Assembly: GCA_937892275.1 (NCBI GenBank)
Contig: CALAVG010000029.1
Location: forward strand, 1-28,579
Source: an uncultured Methanomicrobiales archaeon
GTDB taxonomy: Archaea; Thermoplasmatota; Thermoplasmata; Methanomassiliicoccales; Methanomethylophilaceae
Direction: 5' to 3'
Length of the DNA: 28,579 nucleotides
Both the position numbers and the translations under genes were made by a program. Positions within the stretch are counted from its first letter, which is position 1; every line of letters begins with the position of its first letter. Below the pieces are notes generated by a model. The model had not been told where the DNA came from, did no database searches, and saw only the letters and a list, made by a program, of their open reading frames with translations. Below are positions 7,283 to 15,189 of this stretch, piece by piece.

Positions 7283-7795
7283 ATGCAATTCGAAGATGTC
7301 ATCAATTCGAGGTACTCCGTCAGGAAATACAGCGACAGGCCCGTGGAGGAGGAGAAGCTCCAGAAGATCCTCGAGGCGGGAAGACTGGCTCCCACTGCGA
7401 AGAACATGCAGGGTCAGCACGTGTACGTCGTGAGATCCCCGGAGATGAGGAAGAAGTTCGATAAGGAATGGTGCATGCATTTCGATGCGCCTATCGTACT
7501 CATCATAGCCATGAAGAAGGAGCTCGAATGGATCAGCCACTTCTCGAAGCTCAACCGCGGTGAGACCGATGCGGCCATCGTCACGGACGAGATGATGCTC
7601 CAGGCACATGCTCTCGGTCTCGGAACATGCTGGGTAGGATGGTTTGACCCCGAGAAGGTGAAGGAGACCTTCAACATCCCCGATGACGAGACAGTGTACA
7701 ACCTTCTCCCACTCGGATACCCTGCGGATGATTGCAAGCCCGGTCCGATGCACCCCTCCAGGAGACCTCTGGACGAGACCGTAACATTCCTTTGA
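7283..7795 (+). CDS. Nitroreductase-family FMN oxidoreductase
   Basis: This 170-residue protein has the nitroreductase start FEDVINSRYSVRKYSDRPV with the FMN-phosphate-binding Arg pattern, then LAPTAKNMQGQHVYVV. The later segment ALGLGTCWVGWFDPEKV is followed by the LLPLGYPADD motif typical of small nitroreductases. Such enzymes use NAD(P)H and FMN to reduce diverse substrates; the physiological one cannot be told from sequence. The ATG at 7283 is used rather than a GTG at 7232, because the family N-terminus begins here and a GTTTTATCC promoter-like segment lies upstream. The size suits a homodimeric short member. Confidence 0.88.
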   Translation: MQFEDVINSRYSVRKYSDRPVEEEKLQKILEAGRLAPTAKNMQGQHVYVVRSPEMRKKFDKEWCMHFDAPIVLIIAMKKELEWISHFSKLNRGETDAAIVTDEMMLQAHALGLGTCWVGWFDPEKVKETFNIPDDETVYNLLPLGYPADDCKPGPMHPSRRPLDETVTFL

Positions 7796-7807
7796 AACCC
7801 TTAAAGT

Positions 7808-7821
7808 CGGGCCCTTGCCCG
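7808..7821 (+). terminator. Hairpin after the nitroreductase gene
   Basis: CGGGC and GCCCG pair around CCTT and are followed by GCCTTTATTTTATAC. The T-rich run may both end the upstream transcript and supply the TATA element for the transporter gene at 7857. Confidence 0.45.
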
Positions 7822-7856
7822 GCCTTTATTTTATACCCAGACAATGATTTTCTCTC

Positions 7857-8810
7857 ATGAACAATGCGTTCCTCCATCCGCTCATCATGCTCTCTGCGGC
7901 GATAGTCGGACTTATCGCAGGCGCATTGTTCGATTGTTCCGAGGCATCCGTACTGATAGAACCGTTCCTGATGGTGATGCTCTTCGTGGTGTTCATGTGC
8001 GTGAGCATCCGCGACATCGGCAGATCGTTCTCCAACAGGAGGTTCACGCTGTCGGCAGTGCTGATAAACTTTGTGTGGACGCCTATCTTCTCGATCATCT
8101 TGGGTCTCGCTTTTGCGGAGATAGATATCAGGATGGGACTGCTGATGCTGCTGGTCACCCCGTGTACCGATTGGTATTTGGTCTTCACCGCAGCTGCTAA
8201 AGGAAATGTCCCTCTGAGCAGTGCGCTGCTCCCGCTGAACCTGATATTGCAGATAGTTCTGATGCCCGTTTACCTGGTGATCTTCTTCGACACCCAGATA
8301 TCCCTGGACATCCCGGGACTGCTGTACAGCATGGTGATCGTCCTCGTCATCCCGCTGGCAGCAGCGAACATTGTGAAAGCTCTGATGCCGAAGATATCCT
8401 ATTCTGAAAGATTCGGGAATGCGGTGACCGGTAACGGGGACAACCTCCAGCTGTTCTTCCTATGCCTGGCGATCGTGGTGATGTTCGCTTCGCAGAGCAC
8501 CGAGCTCCTGGACCATCTGGAATTATTCGTGATGCTGCTGATTCCGCTGATAGTGTTCTTTGTCGTGAATTACATCGTATCGGCATCCGTCGCCAGGATA
8601 CAGGGATTCGATTACGCTGATACCACGTCTTTGATATTCACGAGCATGGCCAGGAACTCTCCACTCTCGTTGGCCATTGCAGTTGCGGCGTTCCCCGATG
8701 CAACGCTTCTGCTCCTGGTGCTTGTCATCGCACCGTTGATAGAGCTTCCGATCCTCTCGATGACCGCAGGATACAGATTGAGAATAATGGAAAGGGTCCG
8801 AAGACCCTGA
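7857..8810 (+). CDS. BASS/ACR3-type membrane transporter
   Basis: This 317-residue hydrophobic protein has about ten predicted membrane helices and belongs to the bile acid:sodium symporter / arsenite exporter superfamily. The segment LLVTPCTDWYLVFTAAAKGN aligns with the ACR3 signature around its conserved Cys (usually APCTAMVFVW...AKG), and ALLPLNLILQIVLMPVYL follows as in that family. Arsenite export is therefore possible, but no arsR or arsenate reductase gene lies nearby and the signature is only partly kept, so the substrate is open. The start sits about 25 bases after a TATA-like element, implying a very short leader. Confidence 0.75.
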   Translation: MNNAFLHPLIMLSAAIVGLIAGALFDCSEASVLIEPFLMVMLFVVFMCVSIRDIGRSFSNRRFTLSAVLINFVWTPIFSIILGLAFAEIDIRMGLLMLLVTPCTDWYLVFTAAAKGNVPLSSALLPLNLILQIVLMPVYLVIFFDTQISLDIPGLLYSMVIVLVIPLAAANIVKALMPKISYSERFGNAVTGNGDNLQLFFLCLAIVVMFASQSTELLDHLELFVMLLIPLIVFFVVNYIVSASVARIQGFDYADTTSLIFTSMARNSPLSLAIAVAAFPDATLLLLVLVIAPLIELPILSMTAGYRLRIMERVRRP

Positions 8811-8820
8811 AATGTTTTCT

Positions 8821-10641
8821 TCACTCCTCGGGAGTGTCCTCGTACTCAGAGAGATCGAGGTCCTCGCCTGCGAGGGAAATGATCTGCAGCTCCTCGAGCT
8901 TGTCATCGTCAACCTTGGAGGGTGAACCGTCCAGGAGGGATACAGCCCTCTTGTTCTTGGGGAATGCGATGACGTCCCTGATGGATTCCTTATTCAGGAG
9001 GATTGCACAGATCCTGTCGATACCGATCGCGATTCCTCCGTGAGGAGGTGCACCGTAGCTGAGCATCTCTACGAAGTATCCGAAGTTCCTCTGGATCCTC
9101 TCGTCGTCGAGACCGAGCTTATGGAAGACCTCGATCTGCTTCTCGGCGTTATGGATACGCAGGGATCCGGATCCCAGCTCGTTACCGTTCAGACAGAGGT
9201 CGAAGCATGCTCCTCCGACGTAATCGTCGTCCAGGTCGTTCTCCGGAAGGACGAACGGGTGGTGGAATGCATCATATTTACCGGATACGGGGTCGATTTC
9301 GAACATGGGGCACTGGTCCATCCAGAAGAACTGGAATTCGTTCTCGGGCACGAGTCCGAGGTCCTCTGCGATTTTCTTCCTGAGGAATCCTCCACTCTCG
9401 TATGTGGCCTTCCAGGGTCCTGCGATGATGAACAGCAGGTCGCCCTCCTCGGCACCCATTGTCTTCTTGATGTTCTCGAGGATCTCGGGCGTGAAGTACT
9501 TCACGATGTTGGATTCGAGCTGTCCGTTGACGCACCTCATCCATGTAAGTCCTCCGAGTCCGACCTTCTTCGCGTATGCGATGTAACGGTCGACATCGTT
9601 CCTTCCGACCTTGTCGCCTGCGACGTCGGCCTTCAGGTTGATACCCGCGACGATACCGCCGTTGGCCAGGATGTTCTGGAAGATCTTGTAGGGTGCATCC
9701 TTCACGACCTCCGTGAGCTTCACGAACTCCAGCCCGTACCTCATGTCGGGCTTGTCGGATCCGAACCTCTCCATTGCATCACGGTACGCGATGTGGGGGA
9801 AAGGCGTCTTGAGCTCCTCATTGTAGAGTCCCTTCCAGATGTATGCCATGAGGCCTTCCATCATGTCCTGTATGTCCTTCATGTCCACAAAGGACATCTC
9901 GAGGTCCAACTGTGTGAACTCGGGTTGACGGTCCTTCCTGGAATCCTCGTCACGGAAGCACCTTGCCACCTGATAGTAACGGTCCATGGAAGCGACCATG
10001 AGCATTTGCTTGAACTGCTGAGGCGACTGCGGGAGAGCGTAGAACGTTCCGGGGTGTACCCTTGAGGGGACGATGTAGTCCCTTGCTCCCTCGGGCGTGG
10101 ACCTTCCCAGGATGGGAGTCTCGATCTCGAGGAACCCGTTCTGCTCCAGATACTGCCTTGCCAGGTGCACGAGTTTGGACCTGAACACCATGGCCTGGAT
10201 CATCTCTGTCCTCCTGAGGTCCAGGTACCTGTACTTCAGCCTGGTGTCCTCGTTGGGGAGGACCCCTTCCTTCTGATCCCCGATCTCGAAGGGAGGGATA
10301 GCGCATGTGTTGAGCAGTTCTGCTCCCGTGATGAGAACCTCGATCTGTCCGGTGGGGTTCCTGGCATCTTCCGTGCCCTCGACCCTATTCCTCACGATTC
10401 CGTCGACCGATATGACGCATTCGCGGGTGAAGGTGTTGATGATACCCTCAAGCTGCTTCACGTCCGTTCCTGCAGGGAGGTCTTCGGGGTCGAAAACGAC
10501 CTGTGTAATCCCGTACCTGTCGGCGAGGTCGATGAATTGTACTCCGCCGTGGTCCCTGGAAAACCTGACCCAACCCTGTAGGCATACCTTCTTCCCCAGA
10601 TCGGAGACCCTAAGTTCACCACAGGTGTTTGTTCTTCTCAT
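8821..10641 (-). CDS. aspS: Aspartyl-tRNA synthetase, bacterial type, probably non-discriminating
   Basis: This 606-residue class II synthetase is of bacterial, not archaeal, architecture. It has an OB-fold anticodon domain (about 1-110), motif 2 FRDEDSRKDRQPEFTQLD, an inserted GAD domain (about 290-420) and motif 3 GGIAIGIDRI near the C-terminus. Archaeal AspRS is about 430 residues and lacks the GAD insertion, so gene transfer from bacteria is likely. Residue 31 in FSRDHGGVQF is His; in Pseudomonas AspRS His31 contributes to relaxed tRNA recognition. With gatCAB 1.6 kb away, this suggests charging of both tRNA(Asp) and tRNA(Asn). The start at 10641 is chosen because homologues begin with MRRTNTCGEL; the open frame extends further without family similarity. 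Confidence 0.93.
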   Translation of the reverse strand: MRRTNTCGELRVSDLGKKVCLQGWVRFSRDHGGVQFIDLADRYGITQVVFDPEDLPAGTDVKQLEGIINTFTRECVISVDGIVRNRVEGTEDARNPTGQIEVLITGAELLNTCAIPPFEIGDQKEGVLPNEDTRLKYRYLDLRRTEMIQAMVFRSKLVHLARQYLEQNGFLEIETPILGRSTPEGARDYIVPSRVHPGTFYALPQSPQQFKQMLMVASMDRYYQVARCFRDEDSRKDRQPEFTQLDLEMSFVDMKDIQDMMEGLMAYIWKGLYNEELKTPFPHIAYRDAMERFGSDKPDMRYGLEFVKLTEVVKDAPYKIFQNILANGGIVAGINLKADVAGDKVGRNDVDRYIAYAKKVGLGGLTWMRCVNGQLESNIVKYFTPEILENIKKTMGAEEGDLLFIIAGPWKATYESGGFLRKKIAEDLGLVPENEFQFFWMDQCPMFEIDPVSGKYDAFHHPFVLPENDLDDDYVGGACFDLCLNGNELGSGSLRIHNAEKQIEVFHKLGLDDERIQRNFGYFVEMLSYGAPPHGGIAIGIDRICAILLNKESIRDVIAFPKNKRAVSLLDGSPSKVDDDKLEELQIISLAGEDLDLSEYEDTPEE

Positions 10642-10675
10642 AAGAGCGCCTCTTACTAATCGCACGCTATCATAA

Positions 10676-10690
10676 TGACCTATAAAAAGA
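10676..10690. promoter_or_regulatory. AT-rich promoter segment between aspS and the AlaX gene
   Basis: GACCTATAAAAAGAG lies 35-50 bases upstream of the aspS start and reads CTTTTTATAGGTC on the minus strand, a plausible TATA box for aspS. A second element, ACTTTATTACG (10737-10747), is better placed for the divergent AlaX gene. Confidence 0.4.
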
Positions 10691-10774
10691 GTATTCGGAC
10701 AAGCTTGGATTGAGAAGGACTGGGAACGGACTGTCGACTTTATTACGGGGTACTGCATCCAAGGGACAGATACG

Positions 10775-11959
10775 ATGACCGACGAGATCTTCAGACATGA
10801 CGGATACATATTCGACTTCGAGGCGCACGTCGTCTCCGTGAACGGCGACGAGGTCATACTCGACTGCACCGCGTTCTACCCCGGAGGCGGAGGACAGGTG
10901 TGCGATACTGGTATGATCCGCGACTGCAAGGTCACCGAGGTGTTCTACAACAAGGACGGGGACATCGTCCACGTATGTCCCGTGAACAATCTGGAGGTCG
11001 GCAAGATCGTATGGTGCCAGGTGGACTGGGAGAGGCGCTACGACCTGATGCAGGGACACACAGGTGAGCATCTCCTCTTCGGATCGCTGCAAAGGCAGTG
11101 CGAAGGTCTAGGCATCGTCAAGATATTCATCTCCCCGGAGACCAAGTACGTCATCGTGAACCAGGATCTCTCATGGGAGCAGATCAGGGCCGCCGAGGAT
11201 TTCGCCAACAAGGCGATACATGATAATCTTTCCATCACCCACAGCATCATGGACAGGGATGATCCCGAGCTGGAGAAGGTCAGGATCAAGCTGGACAGGA
11301 TTGGGGAGGACGAGGAGATTACCGTCGTGGCCATAGGTGACATAGACTACTCCGCATGCAGCGGGGTACATGTCCTGGAGACATCAGAACTCGAGATGCT
11401 GGTTGTAGACCGCAAGGTAAAGGCAGGCAAGGACGGCTACGAGATACACTTCAAGGTCGGAGAGGCTGCGAAGAAGGCCGCCATCGGACTGTCCAACATC
11501 GCATTGGAGGTCATCGACGTCATCGGTTGCAAGAACGAGGATGCCGCGAAGGCGGTATCCAACATGAAGCAGGAGAACGATCTCAAGTCCAGGCTCCTGA
11601 AGGATGCAACCAAGCAGATCGTGAAGAACCTCAAATCCAACGTGGTCAATGGAACAGAGGTGTACACAGCGATCATTCCCGGAGGGGACAGGAACGTGCT
11701 CAACGACACCATGGAATCCATAAGGTCCAAGGGAGGCGTTGCCGCATTCGTATCAGTATCGGAGACACTGTCGGTGATGCTGGCGTCCGGCAGCAAGGTC
11801 GTGGACTGCAAGAAGATCCTCGGCAATGTTCTCTCGCAGTTCGGAGGCAGGGGCGGCGGAAAACCTGACTTTTCCCAGGGCGGTGTACCCGACGTATCCA
11901 AGGCGGAAGAGGTGCTGAAGGCCCTTGGCGATGCGGTATCGGCAGCGCTTAACGCCTGA
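10775..11959 (+). CDS. Alanyl-tRNA editing protein, AlaX-L type (with DHHA1 domain)
   Basis: This 394-residue protein is a stand-alone homologue of the AlaRS editing half, which hydrolyses Ser- or Gly-mischarged tRNA(Ala). The N-terminal glycine-rich TAFYPGGGGQVCDTG segment, the zinc motif HTGEHLL (about residue 95) and the second zinc element CSGVH (about residue 195) are all present. The second half (about 240-394) is a DHHA1-like domain including the late glycine-rich stretch FGGRGGGKPDFSQGG, as in AlaRS C-terminal domains. No aminoacylation domain is present. It is divergently transcribed from aspS, and NAC follows about 60 bases later. Confidence 0.9.
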   Translation: MTDEIFRHDGYIFDFEAHVVSVNGDEVILDCTAFYPGGGGQVCDTGMIRDCKVTEVFYNKDGDIVHVCPVNNLEVGKIVWCQVDWERRYDLMQGHTGEHLLFGSLQRQCEGLGIVKIFISPETKYVIVNQDLSWEQIRAAEDFANKAIHDNLSITHSIMDRDDPELEKVRIKLDRIGEDEEITVVAIGDIDYSACSGVHVLETSELEMLVVDRKVKAGKDGYEIHFKVGEAAKKAAIGLSNIALEVIDVIGCKNEDAAKAVSNMKQENDLKSRLLKDATKQIVKNLKSNVVNGTEVYTAIIPGGDRNVLNDTMESIRSKGGVAAFVSVSETLSVMLASGSKVVDCKKILGNVLSQFGGRGGGKPDFSQGGVPDVSKAEEVLKALGDAVSAALNA

Positions 11960-12018
11960 ACGGAACGGCCGTTGGTCCCCCTTTAAAATATAAATAAAGA
12001 ACCGATGATGAGGATAAC

Positions 12019-12387
12019 ATGGGCGGAATGAAGATCAACCCTCGCCAGATGCAGAAGGCAATGAAACAGATGGGCATCAAACAGAACAGCATCGACGATG
12101 TAGTCGAGGTTGTCATCAGGACCAGGACCAACGAGATCGTCCTGAAGGGTGCCGATGTCATGTGCGTCGAGATGGGTGGTACCAAGAGCTACCAGATCTC
12201 CGGACCCGAAGTCATCAGGCCTCTTGGCGGAAACGGAGCGGATTCCGCACCTGCAGTCGATTTCGACGCATCCGACGTGGACCTCGTCATAAGTCAGACC
12301 GGATGCGACAGGGAGAAGGCCATCGAGGCATTGACCGCTACCGACGGACAGCCCGCAGAGGCCATCCTCAAGATCATGACGGAGTGA
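12019..12387 (+). CDS. nac: Nascent polypeptide-associated complex protein (archaeal NAC-alpha)
   Basis: This 122-residue protein starts MGGMKINPRQMQKAMKQMGI, the usual archaeal NAC beginning. A NAC domain follows (about residues 25-70). A C-terminal UBA domain (about 83-122) contains ISQTGCDREKAIEALTATDGQPAEAILKIM. Archaeal NAC forms a homodimer that binds ribosomes and emerging polypeptides. It has its own promoter-like segment (TTTAAAATATAAATAA, 11982-11997). The hypC start follows six bases after its stop. Confidence 0.95.
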   Translation: MGGMKINPRQMQKAMKQMGIKQNSIDDVVEVVIRTRTNEIVLKGADVMCVEMGGTKSYQISGPEVIRPLGGNGADSAPAVDFDASDVDLVISQTGCDREKAIEALTATDGQPAEAILKIMTE

Positions 12388-12392
12388 TTATC

Positions 12393-12623
12393 ATGTGTCT
12401 AGCAATTCCGGGAAAGATCATCAAGATCGAGGATGATATGGCTGATGTCGATTTCGGCGGAGTGACCAGGAAGGCTAACGTCTCCATGGTGGAGGCAGAG
12501 GTCGGCATGTGGGCCGTAATCCATGCAGGCTTCGCTATCCAAATCATGGACGAGGAGGATGCCCAGGAGACCCTTAGGCTCTGGAACGAGGTCCTCGACA
12601 GCGATAGGGTCACCTACTGCTGA
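12393..12623 (+). CDS. hypC: Hydrogenase maturation chaperone HypC/HupF family
   Basis: This 76-residue protein begins with MCLAIPGKI, the hallmark of HypC, whose Cys2 carries the Fe(CN)2CO unit with HypD during [NiFe]-hydrogenase assembly. The small beta-barrel pattern continues with ADVDFGGVTRKANVSMV and VGMWAVIHAGFAIQIMDEEDAQETLRLW. [NiFe]-hydrogenase is needed in hydrogen-dependent methylotrophic methanogens, in line with the mtaCB genes nearby. It is close to nac and probably co-transcribed. Its stop directly abuts the stop of the convergent transposase-like gene, with no spacer. Confidence 0.94.
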   Translation: MCLAIPGKIIKIEDDMADVDFGGVTRKANVSMVEAEVGMWAVIHAGFAIQIMDEEDAQETLRLWNEVLDSDRVTYC

Positions 12624-14135
12624 TCATTCTATATCGTAATCCAGATCGAAGGCACTCAGAATACGTATCTGAACGTCACTGAGCTCCGTCTGGAGAGGTT
12701 TCTTCAGACCGGGGACCTTCACCGATTTGATAGAAGTCAGTTCCTCGATCATCTCCTTGTACGACATAGTCTTGTTCAGTTTCTTGTCGCTCATGGTGTT
12801 CTCCGTCTCCAATCTCAGGATCAGAGCGATGAACTGTATGAAGATCCTGCTCAGATGGTTCGTCTCGTTGTAGAGGTTCAGGGTGGTGTTGTCGTAATCG
12901 TTGTACATGTTCTCGAACATGCTTATGACCGTCCTCCTCTGAAGGAACGGGACCATCGCAGTTGACGGGTTCCTAGTGAAGTTCGAGATGATCGCGAAGT
13001 ATCCGAGGTACTTGTTGTGGTGGAGGATTGCCTCGCTGTTGTGCTCCGCCTTGATCCGACCTTCCTCCTCGGTCACTATCAGATAGCGATCATACATCTC
13101 CTGATGAGATTCCACAGGACGTCCGGCCTCGATCTCGTACTTGCACATGTTGATAATAGTGATGAACGATGAAAGATCGCTGACCGCCTTGTTGGGGTCG
13201 AAGAAGATGTGAACATAGAACTTCTTACCATTCACATGGTGCATGTATGTCTCGACGAACAAAGGGATACCGAATAGTGTCCTGTAATTCTCCGGGTTGG
13301 TCATCGTGGGTTCGGCCCTCTCAATCATAGCGCTCACGAACTCGTTGTCCGGACGCGTACGGACAATGATATTGGAGTTGGCATATGCTATCAGTGCGGG
13401 ATTGATGGCATTCCCTCCCTCCTCGTCCAGGAATGATGATAGCCTGGTGAAACTCTCAGTGGACACATCGTAATCCCCGAACTCACGCCCGGTCGCCATA
13501 TTAGATAATTTATAACAAAGGGGGATGTTGTTCCTGGTGGAGAAATAGATGTCCATCTTCATCCTGTCGCTCAGACTGCTTATGTCGATGTTCTGTTCCC
13601 TTGAATAATCGGATAGACTGCGGCCTGTCTCGCTGTAGCTGATTGAGCTCACATAGGTCTCCTCAGGCTGCACACGGAGTCTCCATAACGTGAAGAACAG
13701 GGAGATCGAGTTATCGGATATGTTGTTCAGAAGATCCATGACAGCCTCTTTGGATAGCGACAGATTGTAAGGCATCGTGTTGCTCTCGCCCCATTTCCTG
13801 AAGAACTGCAGCTCCCCGCCGGTGGCGGCCAGATAATAGGCTATCGACATTATCTTCTTCCAATCGTCCGGGAATGCCAATGCGAGTGTCTCTGATAGCT
13901 TGATGTTATTGGATACGCTATCGAACATGTCGCAGAGGAAGTGTCCTTTGATCTTCGGGTACTCCTTGGATCTCGCCTTCCTGTTAGGGACGATCTGTCC
14001 AGTCTCAGGATCGACGTGTCCTATGCACTTCCTCTTGTTTATGCACTTCTTCTTCTCGGGATCCCAAATGGATTCATTCAGATAAGCATAAATAGTATTG
14101 GTTTTAGAATTTCTGAGGTAGACAATCGAAGACAT
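12624..14135 (-). CDS. IS1634-like transposase homologue, catalytic residues replaced
   Basis: This intact 503-residue protein has the overall pattern of IS1634-type DDE transposases. The N-terminal segment SIWDPEKKKCINKRKCIGHVDPETGQIVP is typical of archaeal members. At the first catalytic motif, where relatives usually have YDVTSIS, it reads TYVSSIS (Asp to Tyr161). At the second (V-x-DRGF) it reads VRTRPD (Asp to Thr260). At the third (RKDVIEKGF) it reads RRTVISMFE (Glu to Ser405). The downstream FIQFIALIL segment is kept. These alignments were made by eye from memory of the family. No terminal inverted repeats or target duplication are seen, and its stop abuts that of hypC. An open frame without catalytic acids suggests a retained, non-transposing protein. 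The role is unknown. Confidence 0.7.
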   Translation of the reverse strand: MSSIVYLRNSKTNTIYAYLNESIWDPEKKKCINKRKCIGHVDPETGQIVPNRKARSKEYPKIKGHFLCDMFDSVSNNIKLSETLALAFPDDWKKIMSIAYYLAATGGELQFFRKWGESNTMPYNLSLSKEAVMDLLNNISDNSISLFFTLWRLRVQPEETYVSSISYSETGRSLSDYSREQNIDISSLSDRMKMDIYFSTRNNIPLCYKLSNMATGREFGDYDVSTESFTRLSSFLDEEGGNAINPALIAYANSNIIVRTRPDNEFVSAMIERAEPTMTNPENYRTLFGIPLFVETYMHHVNGKKFYVHIFFDPNKAVSDLSSFITIINMCKYEIEAGRPVESHQEMYDRYLIVTEEEGRIKAEHNSEAILHHNKYLGYFAIISNFTRNPSTAMVPFLQRRTVISMFENMYNDYDNTTLNLYNETNHLSRIFIQFIALILRLETENTMSDKKLNKTMSYKEMIEELTSIKSVKVPGLKKPLQTELSDVQIRILSAFDLDYDIE

Positions 14136-14405
14136 TCTAATTGTATAATCTAATTATTATACATATATGTTTTTGTTTATACATAGGCAATATCTGTTAA
14201 CACATGGTTTTAGAATCTTAGATTGCCCTCATTAGCCAGATATAAATCGTTTTATGAATCTAAACCATTGATGGATGGATGGCTCATCCAGATTTTTAGA
14301 AACAAAGTTTTATAAACATTATAATCGCGAATCTGTTTTTGGATTTTGAAACGGGTTATAAACTTCGCTTACTTTCGAGCATCCAACCAACTAAAAGGTG
14401 GTAAA
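14136..14405. promoter_or_regulatory. AT-rich divergent regulatory region of mtaCB and the transposase-like gene
   Basis: This 270-base segment is much more AT-rich than the genes around it. It holds the mtaC TATA element (CAAAGTTTTATAAACATT, 14303-14320), a hairpin or operator just upstream (TGGATG-GCT-CATCCA, 14276-14290, within GATG repeats) and an additional TATA-like AGATATAAATCG (14239-14250). ATTGTATAATCTAATTATTATAC (14139-14161) is promoter-like for the minus-strand gene. A leader of about 65 bases would precede mtaC, which has the ribosome site AAAGGTGGT. Confidence 0.55.
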
Positions 14406-15188
14406 ATGCTAAGCAAAGAAGGAGCAGATTTCACAAAGGTCCTCAAGCGCTATGACATCGATATGCAGGTGACACTGACGCCCGAGGAAATGGCAGAGAA
14501 GATGTTGCCTACGGATCCTGTATTCAGGAAAGTAGCAGATCAGGTCCTGCACATGCAGTTCAAGACCGTTGGACCCACCGTCATGGAAGCTCTCAAAGAG
14601 AGGGACCCCCTTGACATCATCAACAACGGACTTGTCGCCGGAATGGAGTGTGTCGCAAAGCTGTACGCAGAGCACGTCTACTTCCTTCCTGAGATCATGA
14701 TGGCCGCAAAGACCATGGAGATCGGAATTGCCATCGCAGAGAAGCAGGTCCCAGGAGGACGTGAGTCCAAGGGATCTGTCGTCATGCACGCAGCAGAGGG
14801 AGACCCCCACGACATCGGAAAGAACATCGCAGCCGTTATGGTCAGGTCCTCCGGATACGACGTCATCGACATGGGACGTGACGTACCTATCGTCGACTTC
14901 GTCGCAAAGGTCGAGGAAGTCAAGCCTCTGTTCGCAAGCGGAACAGCTCTCATGACCACAACCATGTCCGCATTCCCCACAGAAGCAAAGATGCTCATGG
15001 ACAAGGGAATCAACATCCCCCTGATGGGATGCGGTGGAGCAGTCAACAGGGAGTACGCGAACTCGTACGACCTCGGAATCTATTCCGAGAAGGCACCCCA
15101 GACACCCATCATCGCTGAGAAGATCAGAGAGGGTTACGACTGGAAGAGAATAAGAGAAGAATGGGACAGCATCGTAGGAGGTCAGTGA
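14406..15188 (+). CDS. mtaC: Methanol-specific corrinoid protein
   Basis: This 260-residue protein carries a corrinoid between MtaB and MtaA in methanogenesis from methanol. It has a helical cap (about 20-115) and a Rossmann B12 domain with GDPHDIGKN, where His135 is the lower cobalt ligand (His136 in Methanosarcina barkeri MtaC). The motifs SSGYDVIDMGRDVP and GCGGAVN follow as in the family. The ATG at 14406 has an AAAGGTGGT ribosome site and gives the family's usual length; an in-frame ATG at 14346 is not favoured. mtaB begins one base after its stop, so the two are an operon. The activating MtaA is not in this window. Confidence 0.96.
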   Translation: MLSKEGADFTKVLKRYDIDMQVTLTPEEMAEKMLPTDPVFRKVADQVLHMQFKTVGPTVMEALKERDPLDIINNGLVAGMECVAKLYAEHVYFLPEIMMAAKTMEIGIAIAEKQVPGGRESKGSVVMHAAEGDPHDIGKNIAAVMVRSSGYDVIDMGRDVPIVDFVAKVEEVKPLFASGTALMTTTMSAFPTEAKMLMDKGINIPLMGCGGAVNREYANSYDLGIYSEKAPQTPIIAEKIREGYDWKRIREEWDSIVGGQ

Positions 15189-15189
15189 G

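Noticed and set aside
6302..7753. A 483-codon open frame on the minus strand under gatB and the nitroreductase gene
   Set aside because: It is the antisense shadow of two well-supported genes with GC-rich codon bias. It has no recognisable domain and is rich in Leu, Val, Asp and Gly, as antisense frames here are.
9040..10065. A 341-codon open frame on the plus strand opposite aspS
   Set aside because: It is the antisense of a conserved synthetase; the composition is shadow-like and no domain is visible.
10642..10869. N-terminal extension of AspRS
   Set aside because: Homologues begin at MRRTNTCGEL (10641). The extension crosses the divergent promoter region and overlaps the start of the AlaX gene.
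12624..14135. Active insertion sequence
   Set aside because: No terminal inverted repeats or target duplication were seen, and the catalytic acids appear replaced, so it is listed as a gene rather than a mobile element.
14346..14405. Alternative upstream ATG for mtaC
   Set aside because: It would add 20 residues not found in MtaC and lies at the probable transcription start; the ATG at 14406 has the ribosome site.
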